Source: Brevundimonas sp. 357 (GTDB lineage Bacteria; Pseudomonadota; Alphaproteobacteria; Caulobacterales; Caulobacteraceae). From it: a DNA stretch of 64,000 bases. The DNA lies in assembly GCF_003938605.1 (NCBI RefSeq), contig NZ_RHWX01000003.1, positions 185,834-249,833 of the forward strand, written 5' to 3'. A program made the translations under genes and the position numbers. Positions within the stretch are counted from its first letter, which is position 1, and every line of letters starts with the position of its first letter. This document shows positions 1-8,036 of this stretch, one piece after another. The notes beneath the pieces are model-generated. The model saw nothing but the letters and a program-made list of their open reading frames with translations. It made no database searches and had not been told where the DNA came from.

Positions 1-1
1 G

Positions 2-1768
2 ATCGACAGCGTCTTCGCCGCCTTCGCCGCTTCGGCCGAGGATGCGACCTCTGGCCCGCGGCGCCAGGAGGCTGTCTGGAAGACGCAGGCCCTGTTCGAC
101 GAAGCCGCCCGCATCAACAGCCAGATCCAGTCGGTGCGCGAAGACGCCGACGCCCGCATCAAGAGCGCGGTCGAGACGGCCAACAGCCTGCTGGAGCAGA
201 TCGAGAAGCTGAACGTCGAGATCGCCAAGGCCGCGGTGGTCAATGCGGACTCCTCGGGCGCGCAGACGGCCCAGGCGGCCCTGATCGACCAACTGTCCGG
301 CCTGATGGACGTCCGCATCACCGGCCGCGCGGTCGGCGGGGTCGAGATCCGCACCGGCGCCGGCATCCTGCTGGCGGGGCAGGGGGCGGCCAAGCTGGAC
401 TATGTGCGGGCGGGCGCCGTCTCGGCCGAGACGGTGTTCAACGAGATCACGGTCATCGAGCCCCCCGCCGGAAAGGCGCGCTCCCTGGCTGAAGGTCTGA
501 GCTCGGGCGAGATCAAGGGGCTGCTGGAGTTGCGCGACGGCGAGGCGCCGGCGACGGTCGAGCGGCTGGCTGAGCTAATGTCGCGCATGGCCGACGAACT
601 GAACCGGGCGCACAACGCCTCCTCGGCCGCGCCGCCGCCCAACAGCCTGACCGGCCGTAATGTCGGACAGTCGCTCGAGACCGCCTTGCAGGGCTTCACC
701 GGCCGCACCTCCATCGTCATCACCAATGATCAGGGCGTGGCCCTGCAGAAGATCGACCTGGACCTGGCGACGCTGAATCCGGCGACCTTCCTGGCCGACC
801 TGAACGCCCAGCTAGGAACCAACGGCAGCGCCAGCTTCGTCGACGGGCGTCTGAAGATAGAAGGCGCACCCGGAACGGGGGTGGTGGTGGTCGATGATCC
901 GGCCGCGCCCTCGAACAAGGGCGGGCGAGGCTTCTCGCACTTCTTCGGCTTGAACGATCTGATCACCAGCGAGCAGCCGGCGATCTATGAAACGGGCATG
1001 ACGGGGGCGTCGCAGCACGGCTTCACGCCGGGCGAGACCATCACCTTCCGCTTCAGCGACGCGGCGGGCGCCAAGCTGCGCGACATCGAGGTGGCGGTCC
1101 CCCCCGGCGGCGACATGACCAGCCTGCTGGCGGCGCTGAACGACCCGATGACGGGCGCGGGGCGGATGGGGACGTTCAGTCTCAATCCGGCGGGCGAGAT
1201 GACGTTCACGCCGCGCCCCGGTTCGGGCGCGAACCTGTCGGTGCTTCAGGACCGCACGACCCAGGTTCCTTCGAACGTGTCGATGAGTGAACTGTTCGGT
1301 CTGGGCGGGGCGCGCGCCTCGCGGGCCGACGCCTTCTCGATCCGGGCTGACATCGCCCGCGATCCGGCCCTGATGGCCTTCGCCAAGGCCGATGCGACGG
1401 GCGGGCTGGGCACGGCCGTGGTCAGCAAGAACGATGCGCGCGGCGCGCGTCTGCTGGCCAGCGCGGGCGAGAACGCCGCTTCCTTCTCGGCGGCGGGCGG
1501 GGCGGCGGGCGGCTCCATGTCGCTGGCGCGCTATGCGTCGGAGCTGTCGGGCGAGATCGGCAGCCGGGCCGCCATGGCAAAGAACAACGCCGTCAGCGCC
1601 ACGGCTCTGGCCAAGGAGGCGACGGCGCGTCGCGTCTCGGTCGAAGGGGTCAATCTGGACGAGGAGCTGGTGCTGATGACCACCTATCAGCAAGCCTTTA
1701 ACGCTTCGGCCCGCATGGTTCAGGCCGCCAAGGACATGTACGACATCCTGCTGGGAATGGTGCGATGA
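2..1768 (+). CDS. flgK: Flagellar hook-associated protein 1 FlgK, 5'-truncated by window edge
   Basis: FlgK is the first hook-filament junction protein of the extracellular flagellum. The frame is open from base 2 without a start, so the N-terminal part lies left of the window; 588 residues are visible. The early visible part is helical and Ala/Asp/Gln-rich (INSQIQSVREDADARIKSAV), typical of the FlgK coiled-coil region. The middle is variable, as in other long alphaproteobacterial FlgK proteins. The end (GVNLDEELVLMTTYQQAF, then ASARMVQAAKDMYDILL) is the conserved C-terminal helix that packs in the junction. The TGA overlaps the flgL ATG by 4 bases (ATGA), so the two are translationally coupled. 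Family assignment is secure; the true length cannot be given. Confidence 0.95.
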   Translation: MDSVFAAFAASAEDATSGPRRQEAVWKTQALFDEAARINSQIQSVREDADARIKSAVETANSLLEQIEKLNVEIAKAAVVNADSSGAQTAQAALIDQLSGLMDVRITGRAVGGVEIRTGAGILLAGQGAAKLDYVRAGAVSAETVFNEITVIEPPAGKARSLAEGLSSGEIKGLLELRDGEAPATVERLAELMSRMADELNRAHNASSAAPPPNSLTGRNVGQSLETALQGFTGRTSIVITNDQGVALQKIDLDLATLNPATFLADLNAQLGTNGSASFVDGRLKIEGAPGTGVVVVDDPAAPSNKGGRGFSHFFGLNDLITSEQPAIYETGMTGASQHGFTPGETITFRFSDAAGAKLRDIEVAVPPGGDMTSLLAALNDPMTGAGRMGTFSLNPAGEMTFTPRPGSGANLSVLQDRTTQVPSNVSMSELFGLGGARASRADAFSIRADIARDPALMAFAKADATGGLGTAVVSKNDARGARLLASAGENAASFSAAGGAAGGSMSLARYASELSGEIGSRAAMAKNNAVSATALAKEATARRVSVEGVNLDEELVLMTTYQQAFNASARMVQAAKDMYDILLGMVR

Positions 1769-2712
1769 CCCGCGTTTCGACTTACGGAAACTATCAGTCG
1801 GCCCTGCTTGACCTGATGTCGGCCCAGTCGCGCATGGCGGACGCCCAGCAGAAGGTGAACACCAAGAAGAACGCCACGGACCTGGTCGGTTTCGGTCGGA
1901 GCTCAGAGACGGTCAGCGCGCTGAAGTCCAGCCAGACCCGCATCGAGACCTTCATCGACACCAACAAGACCGTCGCGGCGCGGCTGGAGACCCAGGATCT
2001 GGCGATGGACCGGGTCGCGGACGCTTCTACGGCGGCGCGTCAGGCCATCGCCGACGCCATCGCCGCCGGGCGGATGGACACGCTGATGGGGACGTTGAAC
2101 AGCCTGTTCGTGGAGGCTCAGGACGGGTTGAACATGAAGCACCAGGGCAAGTATCTGTTCGGGGGCGGGGTCACAGACCGCGCGGCGGTGGAGTTGCCCG
2201 ACATCCCCGGCCAGCCGGGGGCCAGCATGATGGCCAAGCTGGCGGCCTTGCCCGACGAGAACGCCGCCTTCCGCAACGACCAGCTGAAGCAGTCGTCCTG
2301 GCTGGACGAGAACGTGTCGATGGACACGGGCTTCCTGGCCGACGCCATCGGCTCTGAGCTGTTCGCCATCTTCCGCGACATCCAGCTGGCCCATGAGGCG
2401 GCGCCGCTGGACGGCCAGATGACGGACGCTCAGAAGACCTTCCTGACCACGCAGATGGGCCGCTTCGAGGCGGCGGCGAAAGGGGTGGTCGAGTTGCAGG
2501 CCGCCAACGGCGGGATGCAGAACCGTGTCGACCGTCTGCTGGAGTCCCAGGAGGCGCGCAAGATTTCGATCGACACCATCCTGTCCGGCAAGACCGACGC
2601 CAACATGGCCGAAGCCGTCACCGAACTGGAGCTGGCGCAGATCTCCCTGCAGGCGTCGGCCCAGGTGGTCAGCCAGCTTCGCCAGGTCTCCCTGCTCGAC
2701 TATCTGCGCTAG
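1765..2712 (+). CDS. flgL: Flagellar hook-filament junction protein FlgL (HAP3)
   Basis: 315 residues. FlgL forms the second junction ring between hook and flagellin filament. The N-terminus (RVSTYGNYQSALLDLMSAQ) and C-terminus (EAVTELELAQISLQASAQVV, then LLDYLR) are the flagellin-like coiled-coil halves. The middle carries GKYLFGGGVTDRAAVELP, matching the usual flagellin/FlgL YLFGG segment. Start chosen at the ATG that overlaps the flgK stop. It is the last flagellar gene here: about 200 bases without a gene follow before an unrelated transport operon. Confidence 0.95.
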   Translation: MTRVSTYGNYQSALLDLMSAQSRMADAQQKVNTKKNATDLVGFGRSSETVSALKSSQTRIETFIDTNKTVAARLETQDLAMDRVADASTAARQAIADAIAAGRMDTLMGTLNSLFVEAQDGLNMKHQGKYLFGGGVTDRAAVELPDIPGQPGASMMAKLAALPDENAAFRNDQLKQSSWLDENVSMDTGFLADAIGSELFAIFRDIQLAHEAAPLDGQMTDAQKTFLTTQMGRFEAAAKGVVELQAANGGMQNRVDRLLESQEARKISIDTILSGKTDANMAEAVTELELAQISLQASAQVVSQLRQVSLLDYLR

Positions 2713-2918
2713 GTCTTTTCACGCCGCCGTTATTCGCGGGACGCTGAACGAAAATCGCCCGACGACGTTCACAAAGCTGCGCCGTGACGGGAGGGCCTTG
2801 GCTTGCGTCGAGCAACGCCGGAAGAGATCGAGTTTTGTCATCAGTCGTTGACGCGACGCGAAAATCAGAGCTTTAAGCGGCGTATGCGAGCAGGCGGGCC
2901 TGTGTCAGTGTCGGATTC

Positions 2919-4037
2919 ATGAATCGGGCGGACTTCCAGATTGACGAACACCAGGACGGTCAGGCGCGCTTGCGGCTGGCCGGCGACTGGTCGACCGTCG
3001 CCGTCGGCCGCCTGGGCGATCGGCTGAAGACCGAGCTGGACGGTCGAGCCGTGACGGCGCTGGACCTGGATGATCTGGGTCGTTTCGACACCGCCGGCGC
3101 CCTGGCCGTGGCCCAGGCCATGAGCCGCCCTATCCCTGAATCCGCCTGGTCCGCACGCCCCGAAGCCGGGCGCCTGTATCGCATGGTGGCCAAGCTGGAC
3201 TGCATGACGGCCGAGCCGCCGCGCCGCTCGGCTCCCATGACGCGCGGCTTCGCCAAGGTCGGGCGCGGGGTCTATGACTTCGGCGCCGAGGCCATGCTGT
3301 CGCTGGCCTTCCTGGGCCGTCTGATGGCCGCAGTGCTGACCACGCTGAAGCATCCCGGCCGCATCCGCTGGGCCGCCTGGTTCAGCCAGGCGGAGCGCAC
3401 GGGACTGGACGCCATCCCGATCGTGGTGGTGACCAACTTCTTCATCGGCGCCGTGGTGGCCTTCATCGGCGTGGACCTGCTGACCCAGTTCGGGGCGGGG
3501 GTCTTCGCCGTGCAACTGATCGGCGTCGCCGTCTTCCGCGAGTTCGCCGTGGTCATCACCGCCGTGCTGCTGGCGGGTCGTTCGGCCTCGTCCTTCGCCG
3601 CCGAGATCGGCTCCATGCGCATGACGCAGGAGGTGGACGCCATGCAGGTCATGGGCGTCGATCCCTTCCAGGCCCTGGTGATCCCACGCCTGGCGGCGCT
3701 GCTGGTCATGCTGCCGCTGCTGACCTTCCTGGCCATGATGGGCGGCCTGCTGGGCGGGGTGCTGGTGTCGTGGAGCCAGCTGAACCTGGGCCCGGCCTTC
3801 TTCTTTCAGCGGCTGGTCGAGGACGGCTATATGCCGACGCACATGATGGTCGGCCTGATCAAGGCGCCGGTCTTCGCCCTGGTGGTCGCGGCCATCGGCT
3901 GCCGTCAGGGCATGTCCGTGGCGGGCGACGTCGAGAGCCTGGGGCGCCGGGTGACGGCGGCGGTGGTGCAGGCGATCTTCGCCATCATCCTTCTGGACGC
4001 CGTCTTCGCTCTGATCTTCATCGAGCTGAAGATATGA
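2919..4037 (+). CDS. mlaE: MlaE-type lipid ABC transporter permease with fused N-terminal STAS (MlaB-like) domain
   Basis: 372 residues. Inner-membrane permease of an Mla-type system that moves phospholipids between inner and outer membranes. Residues about 1-95 are soluble and resemble a STAS domain (LAGDWSTVAVGRLGDRLK, then ALDLDDLGRFDTAGALAVA), the role of separate MlaB in E. coli. Residues about 120-372 are the MlaE domain with several membrane segments, including IPIVVVTNFFIGAVVAFIG and REFAVVITAVLLAGRSAS. The last gives the conserved AGRS..AEIG.M..T.E.DA signature. The stop overlaps the next ATG (ATGA). Family and role are confident; the cargo is inferred from the family. Confidence 0.92.
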   Translation: MNRADFQIDEHQDGQARLRLAGDWSTVAVGRLGDRLKTELDGRAVTALDLDDLGRFDTAGALAVAQAMSRPIPESAWSARPEAGRLYRMVAKLDCMTAEPPRRSAPMTRGFAKVGRGVYDFGAEAMLSLAFLGRLMAAVLTTLKHPGRIRWAAWFSQAERTGLDAIPIVVVTNFFIGAVVAFIGVDLLTQFGAGVFAVQLIGVAVFREFAVVITAVLLAGRSASSFAAEIGSMRMTQEVDAMQVMGVDPFQALVIPRLAALLVMLPLLTFLAMMGGLLGGVLVSWSQLNLGPAFFFQRLVEDGYMPTHMMVGLIKAPVFALVVAAIGCRQGMSVAGDVESLGRRVTAAVVQAIFAIILLDAVFALIFIELKI

Positions 4038-4828
4038 CGGACGAGACGCATAAATCGGACGACCGCGAGGCCGTCATTCAGGTGCGGGGCCTGCTCAGCC
4101 AGTTCGGCGAGCGGGTGATCCATCAGGATCTGGACCTGGACGTGATGCGCGGTGAAGTGCTGGGCGTTGTCGGCGGGTCGGGCACCGGCAAGACCGTGCT
4201 GCTGAACTCCATCATCGGCCTGAAGGAGCCGGAGGGCGGGGAGGTCCGTCTGTTCGGCGAGGATCGCGCGGCCATGTCCAAGGCCGAGGCGGCCGCCGTC
4301 GAGCGGCGCACCGGCGTCCTGTTCCAGCAGGGGGCGCTGTTCTCGTCCCTGACGGTGCTGGAGAACGTGGCCTCGCCGCTGGTCGAGCATACGAAGCTGT
4401 CCAAGTCGACGATCCGCGAGCTGGCCGAGATGAAGGTGGCCATGGTGGGCCTCAAGCCCGAGGCCCTCTATCTGAAGCCGGCTGAGCTGTCGGGCGGGAT
4501 GCGGAAGCGCGTCGGCCTGGCCCGCGCCCTGGCGCTGGACCCCGAACTGGTCTTCCTCGACGAGCCGACGGCCGGGCTGGACCCGATCGGGGCGGCGGCG
4601 TTCGATGATTTGATCCGTCAGCTGTCGGACGATCTGGGGCTGACGGTCTTCATGATCACCCACGACCTCGACAGCCTTTACGCCATCTGCGACCAGGTGG
4701 CCGTGCTGGCGGACAAGCATGTGGTGGCCAAGGCGCCGGTCGCCGAGCTGGAACGCTCGGACCACCCTTGGATCAAGGAATACTTCCTGGGGCCGCGCGG
4801 ACGCGCCGCCCACAAGAGCGCGGCCTGA
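4034..4828 (+). CDS. mlaF: MlaF-type lipid ABC transporter ATP-binding protein
   Basis: 264 residues from the ATG at 4034, which overlaps the mlaE stop; a longer in-frame extension back to 3770 only runs through mlaE and is rejected. Walker A is GGSGTGKTVLLN near residue 48, the Q-loop is in LFQQGALFSSLTV, the signature is LSGGMRKRVGLARALALD, Walker B is ELVFLDEPTAGLDP, and the H-loop is MITHDLDSLYAICD. The signature with GMRKR and the LFSSLTVLENV segment are characteristic of the MlaF/Ttg2A family. It powers lipid movement through the neighbouring MlaE permease. Confidence 0.94.
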   Translation: MTDETHKSDDREAVIQVRGLLSQFGERVIHQDLDLDVMRGEVLGVVGGSGTGKTVLLNSIIGLKEPEGGEVRLFGEDRAAMSKAEAAAVERRTGVLFQQGALFSSLTVLENVASPLVEHTKLSKSTIRELAEMKVAMVGLKPEALYLKPAELSGGMRKRVGLARALALDPELVFLDEPTAGLDPIGAAAFDDLIRQLSDDLGLTVFMITHDLDSLYAICDQVAVLADKHVVAKAPVAELERSDHPWIKEYFLGPRGRAAHKSAA

Positions 4829-4843
4829 GGAGGGCGCGAAACG

Positions 4844-5782
4844 ATGGAAAGAGACGCCCATTACGCCGCCGTCGGCATCGCCACAGTCGCCCTCATGCTG
4901 GCGCTGGCGGTGTTCACCATCTGGCTGGCCCGGTTGCAGTTCAACAAGGACTTCGACGTCTATGACATTGTCTTCTACGGCCCGGTGCGCGGCCTGTCGG
5001 AAGGCGGCGAGGTGCACTTCAACGGCATCCGCGTCGGCGAGGTGACCAACCTGAATCTGGATCCGAAGAAGGGCGATCAGGTCATCGCCCGCGTGCGGCT
5101 GAACGGCACGACGCCGGTGCGCGTGACCTCGCGCGCCCAGCTGGAGCCGCAGGGCATCACCGGCCTGAACTATATTCAGATCACTGCCGGTTCGCCGGAC
5201 AGCCCCATTCTGAAGGATCAGTATCCCGACCATGTCGTGCCGGTGATCCAGAGCCAGCCCAGCCCCATCGCCGAGCTGCTGAGCGGATCGGGCACGGTGC
5301 TGGCGCAGACCGTGGACGCCCTGAACCGCATCAACCGCGTGATGTCGGACGACAACATCCGCAGCTTCTCGACCAGCGTGAAGAACGTCGAGGCCCTGAC
5401 CGCCGAGCTGGAGGCCCGCAAGGGCATGTTCCAACAGCTTGAAGAGACCATCACCAAGGCCAACGCCGCCGTCGGCGAATATCAGGCCCTGGGCGCCAGC
5501 GCGCGCCAGATGGTCGACACCGACGGCAAGCAGGCCATCGCCAACATCAACGCCGCGACGCGCGAGGCCCAGGCCGCCATCGCCTCGATCAACCGTTCGG
5601 CGACAGGATTGGAAGGGCCGCTGGGCGACTTCGGCACCCAGACCGTGCCGCAGCTCAACGACACCATCCGCCAATTGGATCAGGCGACGCGGTCGCTGCA
5701 GTCGTTGATCGACAATGTGCGTGAAAGCCCGCGCGACTTTATCGCCAAGGCGCCGTCCAAGGAAATCGAGGTGCAGCCGTGA
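4844..5782 (+). CDS. mlaD: MlaD/MCE-domain periplasmic lipid-binding protein
   Basis: 312 residues. One N-terminal membrane anchor (residues about 8-30, VGIATVALMLALAVFTIWLA) is followed by an MCE domain (about 40-120) with YGPVRGLSEGGEVHFNGIRV and LEPQGITGLNYIQITAG, the usual MCE core. The rest, about residues 130-300, is a long Ala/Gln/Asn-rich helical tail probably forming a coiled coil, as in longer MlaD/PqiB-like proteins. MCE proteins form hexameric rings carrying lipids across the periplasm. It lies 15 bases after mlaF and overlaps the next gene by 4 bases, so it is one operon. Confidence 0.93.
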   Translation: MERDAHYAAVGIATVALMLALAVFTIWLARLQFNKDFDVYDIVFYGPVRGLSEGGEVHFNGIRVGEVTNLNLDPKKGDQVIARVRLNGTTPVRVTSRAQLEPQGITGLNYIQITAGSPDSPILKDQYPDHVVPVIQSQPSPIAELLSGSGTVLAQTVDALNRINRVMSDDNIRSFSTSVKNVEALTAELEARKGMFQQLEETITKANAAVGEYQALGASARQMVDTDGKQAIANINAATREAQAAIASINRSATGLEGPLGDFGTQTVPQLNDTIRQLDQATRSLQSLIDNVRESPRDFIAKAPSKEIEVQP

Positions 5783-6399
5783 TCCGTTCTACCTTCATGA
5801 TCGCTGCGGCGTCGGTCGCCTTGTCGGGGTGCGCCTTGTTGTCGTCGCCCGATCCGGTTCAACTGTATCGCTTCGGCGGGGCCTCGGCCTATGCCGGGAC
5901 GGGCGCGACCTCGGCCTGTCCGGACGTTCACGTCTCCATGCGCCGGGTGGACTTCCCCGAGGCGGCGCGCGGTGATCGCATCCTGGCCGTCACCGGGGCC
6001 GAGGCGGCCTACATCAAGGGCGCGCGCTGGGTGTCGCCGGCCGAGACCCTGTTCGAGGAAGCTCTGCGCAACGCCTTTCTGGACGGCGGCACGTGCACCG
6101 TCCTGAGCAGCGGGCCGCTGTCGCGCAACGGCTTGCTGCTGAGCGTGGACGTGCGCCGCTTCGAGGCGGCCTACGCCGCGCCGGGCGCCGTGCCGGATGC
6201 GAACATCGTGGTGCTGCTGCGTCTGTTCCGCATGAGCGACCGCAGCCTTGTCGTCGAGGACCGCATCACGGTGCGCGAAAGCGCGGGCGAGAACCGCCAG
6301 TCGGCCATCGTCGCCGCCTTCGACCGCGCCACGGCCGAGGCCAGCCGCCAGATCGTCCTGTGGACCGACCAGCAGGGTTTCCAGGCGACGCGGGACTAA
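5779..6399 (+). CDS. ABC-type transport auxiliary lipoprotein of the Mla-like system (PqiC/DUF330-like)
   Basis: 206 residues. The N-terminus is a lipoprotein signal with lipobox LSGC (Cys about residue 18). The body resembles the ABC-type transport auxiliary lipoprotein family: VDFPEAARGDRILAVTGAEA with the following AYIKGARWVSPAETLFEEAL, then VVLLRLFRMSDRSLVVEDRI. In alphaproteobacteria such a protein commonly closes mlaEFD-type operons, where it probably serves as the outer-membrane partner. Overlap with mlaD (ATGA-like) supports one complex. The exact outer-membrane role is inferred. Confidence 0.85.
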   Translation: MIRSTFMIAAASVALSGCALLSSPDPVQLYRFGGASAYAGTGATSACPDVHVSMRRVDFPEAARGDRILAVTGAEAAYIKGARWVSPAETLFEEALRNAFLDGGTCTVLSSGPLSRNGLLLSVDVRRFEAAYAAPGAVPDANIVVLLRLFRMSDRSLVVEDRITVRESAGENRQSAIVAAFDRATAEASRQIVLWTDQQGFQATRD

Positions 6400-6427
6400 A
6401 TTTCTTCTGCCTTCGAAGTGAGCATGA

Positions 6428-6461
6428 AAAACCCCGGCGGCCTCGCGGTCGCCGGGGTTTT
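6428..6461. terminator. Bidirectional intrinsic terminator
   Basis: A 12-bp perfect stem AAAACCCCGGCG / CGCCGGGGTTTT with a 10-base loop. It lies between the end of the Mla operon (+) and the end of the CoA-transferase pair (-). A T-rich run follows on both strands, so it can end both transcripts. Confidence 0.9.
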
Positions 6462-6484
6462 GCGTTTCAGGCGGGGCGGGCGGT

Positions 6485-7135
6485 TCAGCCCAGGTTCGCC
6501 GCCACCGTGTAGTCGGCCTCGGTCTTGGCCGCGACCTCGTCCAGCGTGACGCCGTCGGCCAGTTCGATCAGCTCCAGCCCCGAACCGTCCGGCTTGACGT
6601 CAAAGACGGCCAGATCGGTGATGATGCGGCTGACCACGCCCGTGCCGGTCAGCGGCAGGGTGCATGCCTTCAGCACCTTGGACTGGCCGTGTTTGTTGGC
6701 GTGATCCATGACCACGACCACGCGCTTCACGCCCGCGACCAGGTCCATGGCGCCGCCCATGCCCTTCACCAGCTTGCCGGGGATCATCCAGTTGGCGATG
6801 TCGCCGTTCTGGGCCACTTCCATGGCGCCAAGGATGGACAGGTTGATGTGGCCGCCGCGGATCATGGCGAAGCTGTCCGAGGAGCTGAAATAGCTGCTCT
6901 CGGGGATTTCGGTGATGGTCTGCTTGCCGGCGTTGATCAGGTCGGGGTCTTCCTCGCCCTCATAGGGGAAGGGGCCCATGCCCAGCATGCCGTTCTCCGA
7001 CTGCAGGGTCACGACCATGCCCTCGGGGATGTAGTTGGCCACCAGGGTCGGAATGCCGATGCCCAGGTTCACATAGAAGCCGTCCTGCAGTTCCTTGGCG
7101 GCGCGCTCGGCCAGTTGTTCGCGAGTACGAGCCAT
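6485..7135 (-). CDS. scoB: 3-oxoacid CoA-transferase subunit B
   Basis: 216 residues. Together with subunit A it transfers CoA from succinyl-CoA (or a related donor) to acetoacetate or a similar 3-oxoacid, allowing ketone-body or PHB-derived carbon to be used. The catalytic glutamate sits in LQSENGMLGMGPFP (Glu47), the covalent CoA-thioester residue in this family. GIGIPTLVANYIP and SSDSFAMIRGGHINLSILGA are family-typical. It starts 4 bases after the stop of subunit A, so the pair is an operon read leftwards. The symbol is by family; the precise 3-oxoacid is not determined. Confidence 0.92.
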   Translation of the reverse strand: MARTREQLAERAAKELQDGFYVNLGIGIPTLVANYIPEGMVVTLQSENGMLGMGPFPYEGEEDPDLINAGKQTITEIPESSYFSSSDSFAMIRGGHINLSILGAMEVAQNGDIANWMIPGKLVKGMGGAMDLVAGVKRVVVVMDHANKHGQSKVLKACTLPLTGTGVVSRIITDLAVFDVKPDGSGLELIELADGVTLDEVAAKTEADYTVAANLG

Positions 7136-7139
7136 TGGA

Positions 7140-7841
7140 TTAAGCCTCCCGCTGACGAACAGTGCGCTGTTCGATGCGCTTTTCGGACACGGTCTGGATC
7201 AGGCGGTCGACATAGACGCCCGGCGTATGGATGTGGTCGGGGTCCAGCGAGCCGACGGGGACGATTTCCTCGACCTCGACCAGCGTGATCTTGCCGGCCG
7301 TGGCCATCATCGGGTTGAAGTTACGCGCCGTCTTGCGGAACACCAGATTGCCGCGCTCATCGGCCTTCCACGCCTTGACGATGGACAGGTCGGCGACCAG
7401 TCCCGTCTCCATGACGTACTTGCGCCCGTCGAAGTCGCGCACTTCCTTGCCTTCGGCGACCAGGGTGCCGACGCCGGTGGCGGTGAAGAAGGCGGGGATG
7501 CCTGCGCCGCCCGCGCGGATGCGCTCGGCCAGGGTGCCCTGCGGGTTGAATTCCAGCTGCAGCTCGCCGGCCAGATACTGGCGCTCGAACTCCTTGTTCT
7601 CGCCGACGTAGGACGAGATCATCTTGGCGATCTGACGCGTCTCCAGCAGCTGGCCCAGGCCGAAGCCGTCCACGCCCGCATTATTGGAGATGACGGTCAG
7701 ACCCTTGACGCCCGTGTCGCGCAGGCCCGCGATCAGGTTCTCGGGGATGCCGCACAGGCCGAAGCCGCCGGACATGACGGTCATGCCGTCGAATGTCAGC
7801 CCCTCCAGCGCGGACTTCACGTCAGCGTAAATCTTGCCCAT
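7140..7841 (-). CDS. scoA: 3-oxoacid CoA-transferase subunit A
   Basis: 233 residues. The N-terminal [20 protein letters not shown] is the glycine-rich motif of class I CoA-transferase alpha subunits. Further matches are [19 protein letters not shown] and [21 protein letters not shown] strong Shine-Dalgarno sequence (GGGAG) lies about 8 bases upstream of the ATG. First gene of the scoAB pair; the divergent gene to the right is an S9 peptidase with 195 bases between them for both promoters. Confidence 0.92.
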   Translation of the reverse strand: MGKIYADVKSALEGLTFDGMTVMSGGFGLCGIPENLIAGLRDTGVKGLTVISNNAGVDGFGLGQLLETRQIAKMISSYVGENKEFERQYLAGELQLEFNPQGTLAERIRAGGAGIPAFFTATGVGTLVAEGKEVRDFDGRKYVMETGLVADLSIVKAWKADERGNLVFRKTARNFNPMMATAGKITLVEVEEIVPVGSLDPDHIHTPGVYVDRLIQTVSEKRIEQRTVRQREA

Positions 7842-8036
7842 CGGACTCCCTTTTTCACCGTCTGATGAATATCGCGGTCTCTTCCGTCCTTAAAGCGGGC
7901 CGGGAAGAGGGGCAAGCGGCAAGCGCGACGCAGGGGAAGGCATGGCGAAGCTCTGGCGGAGGCTGAGCGGTTGACCCCACGTCTCAAGGGCTACACACCT
8001 ATCGCCATAGAAGACTCGTCTCATTGGGGAAATTCC

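Noticed and set aside
3905..5674. A 589-codon open frame on the minus strand
   Set aside because: Antisense to mlaF and mlaD, which have clear motifs on the plus strand.
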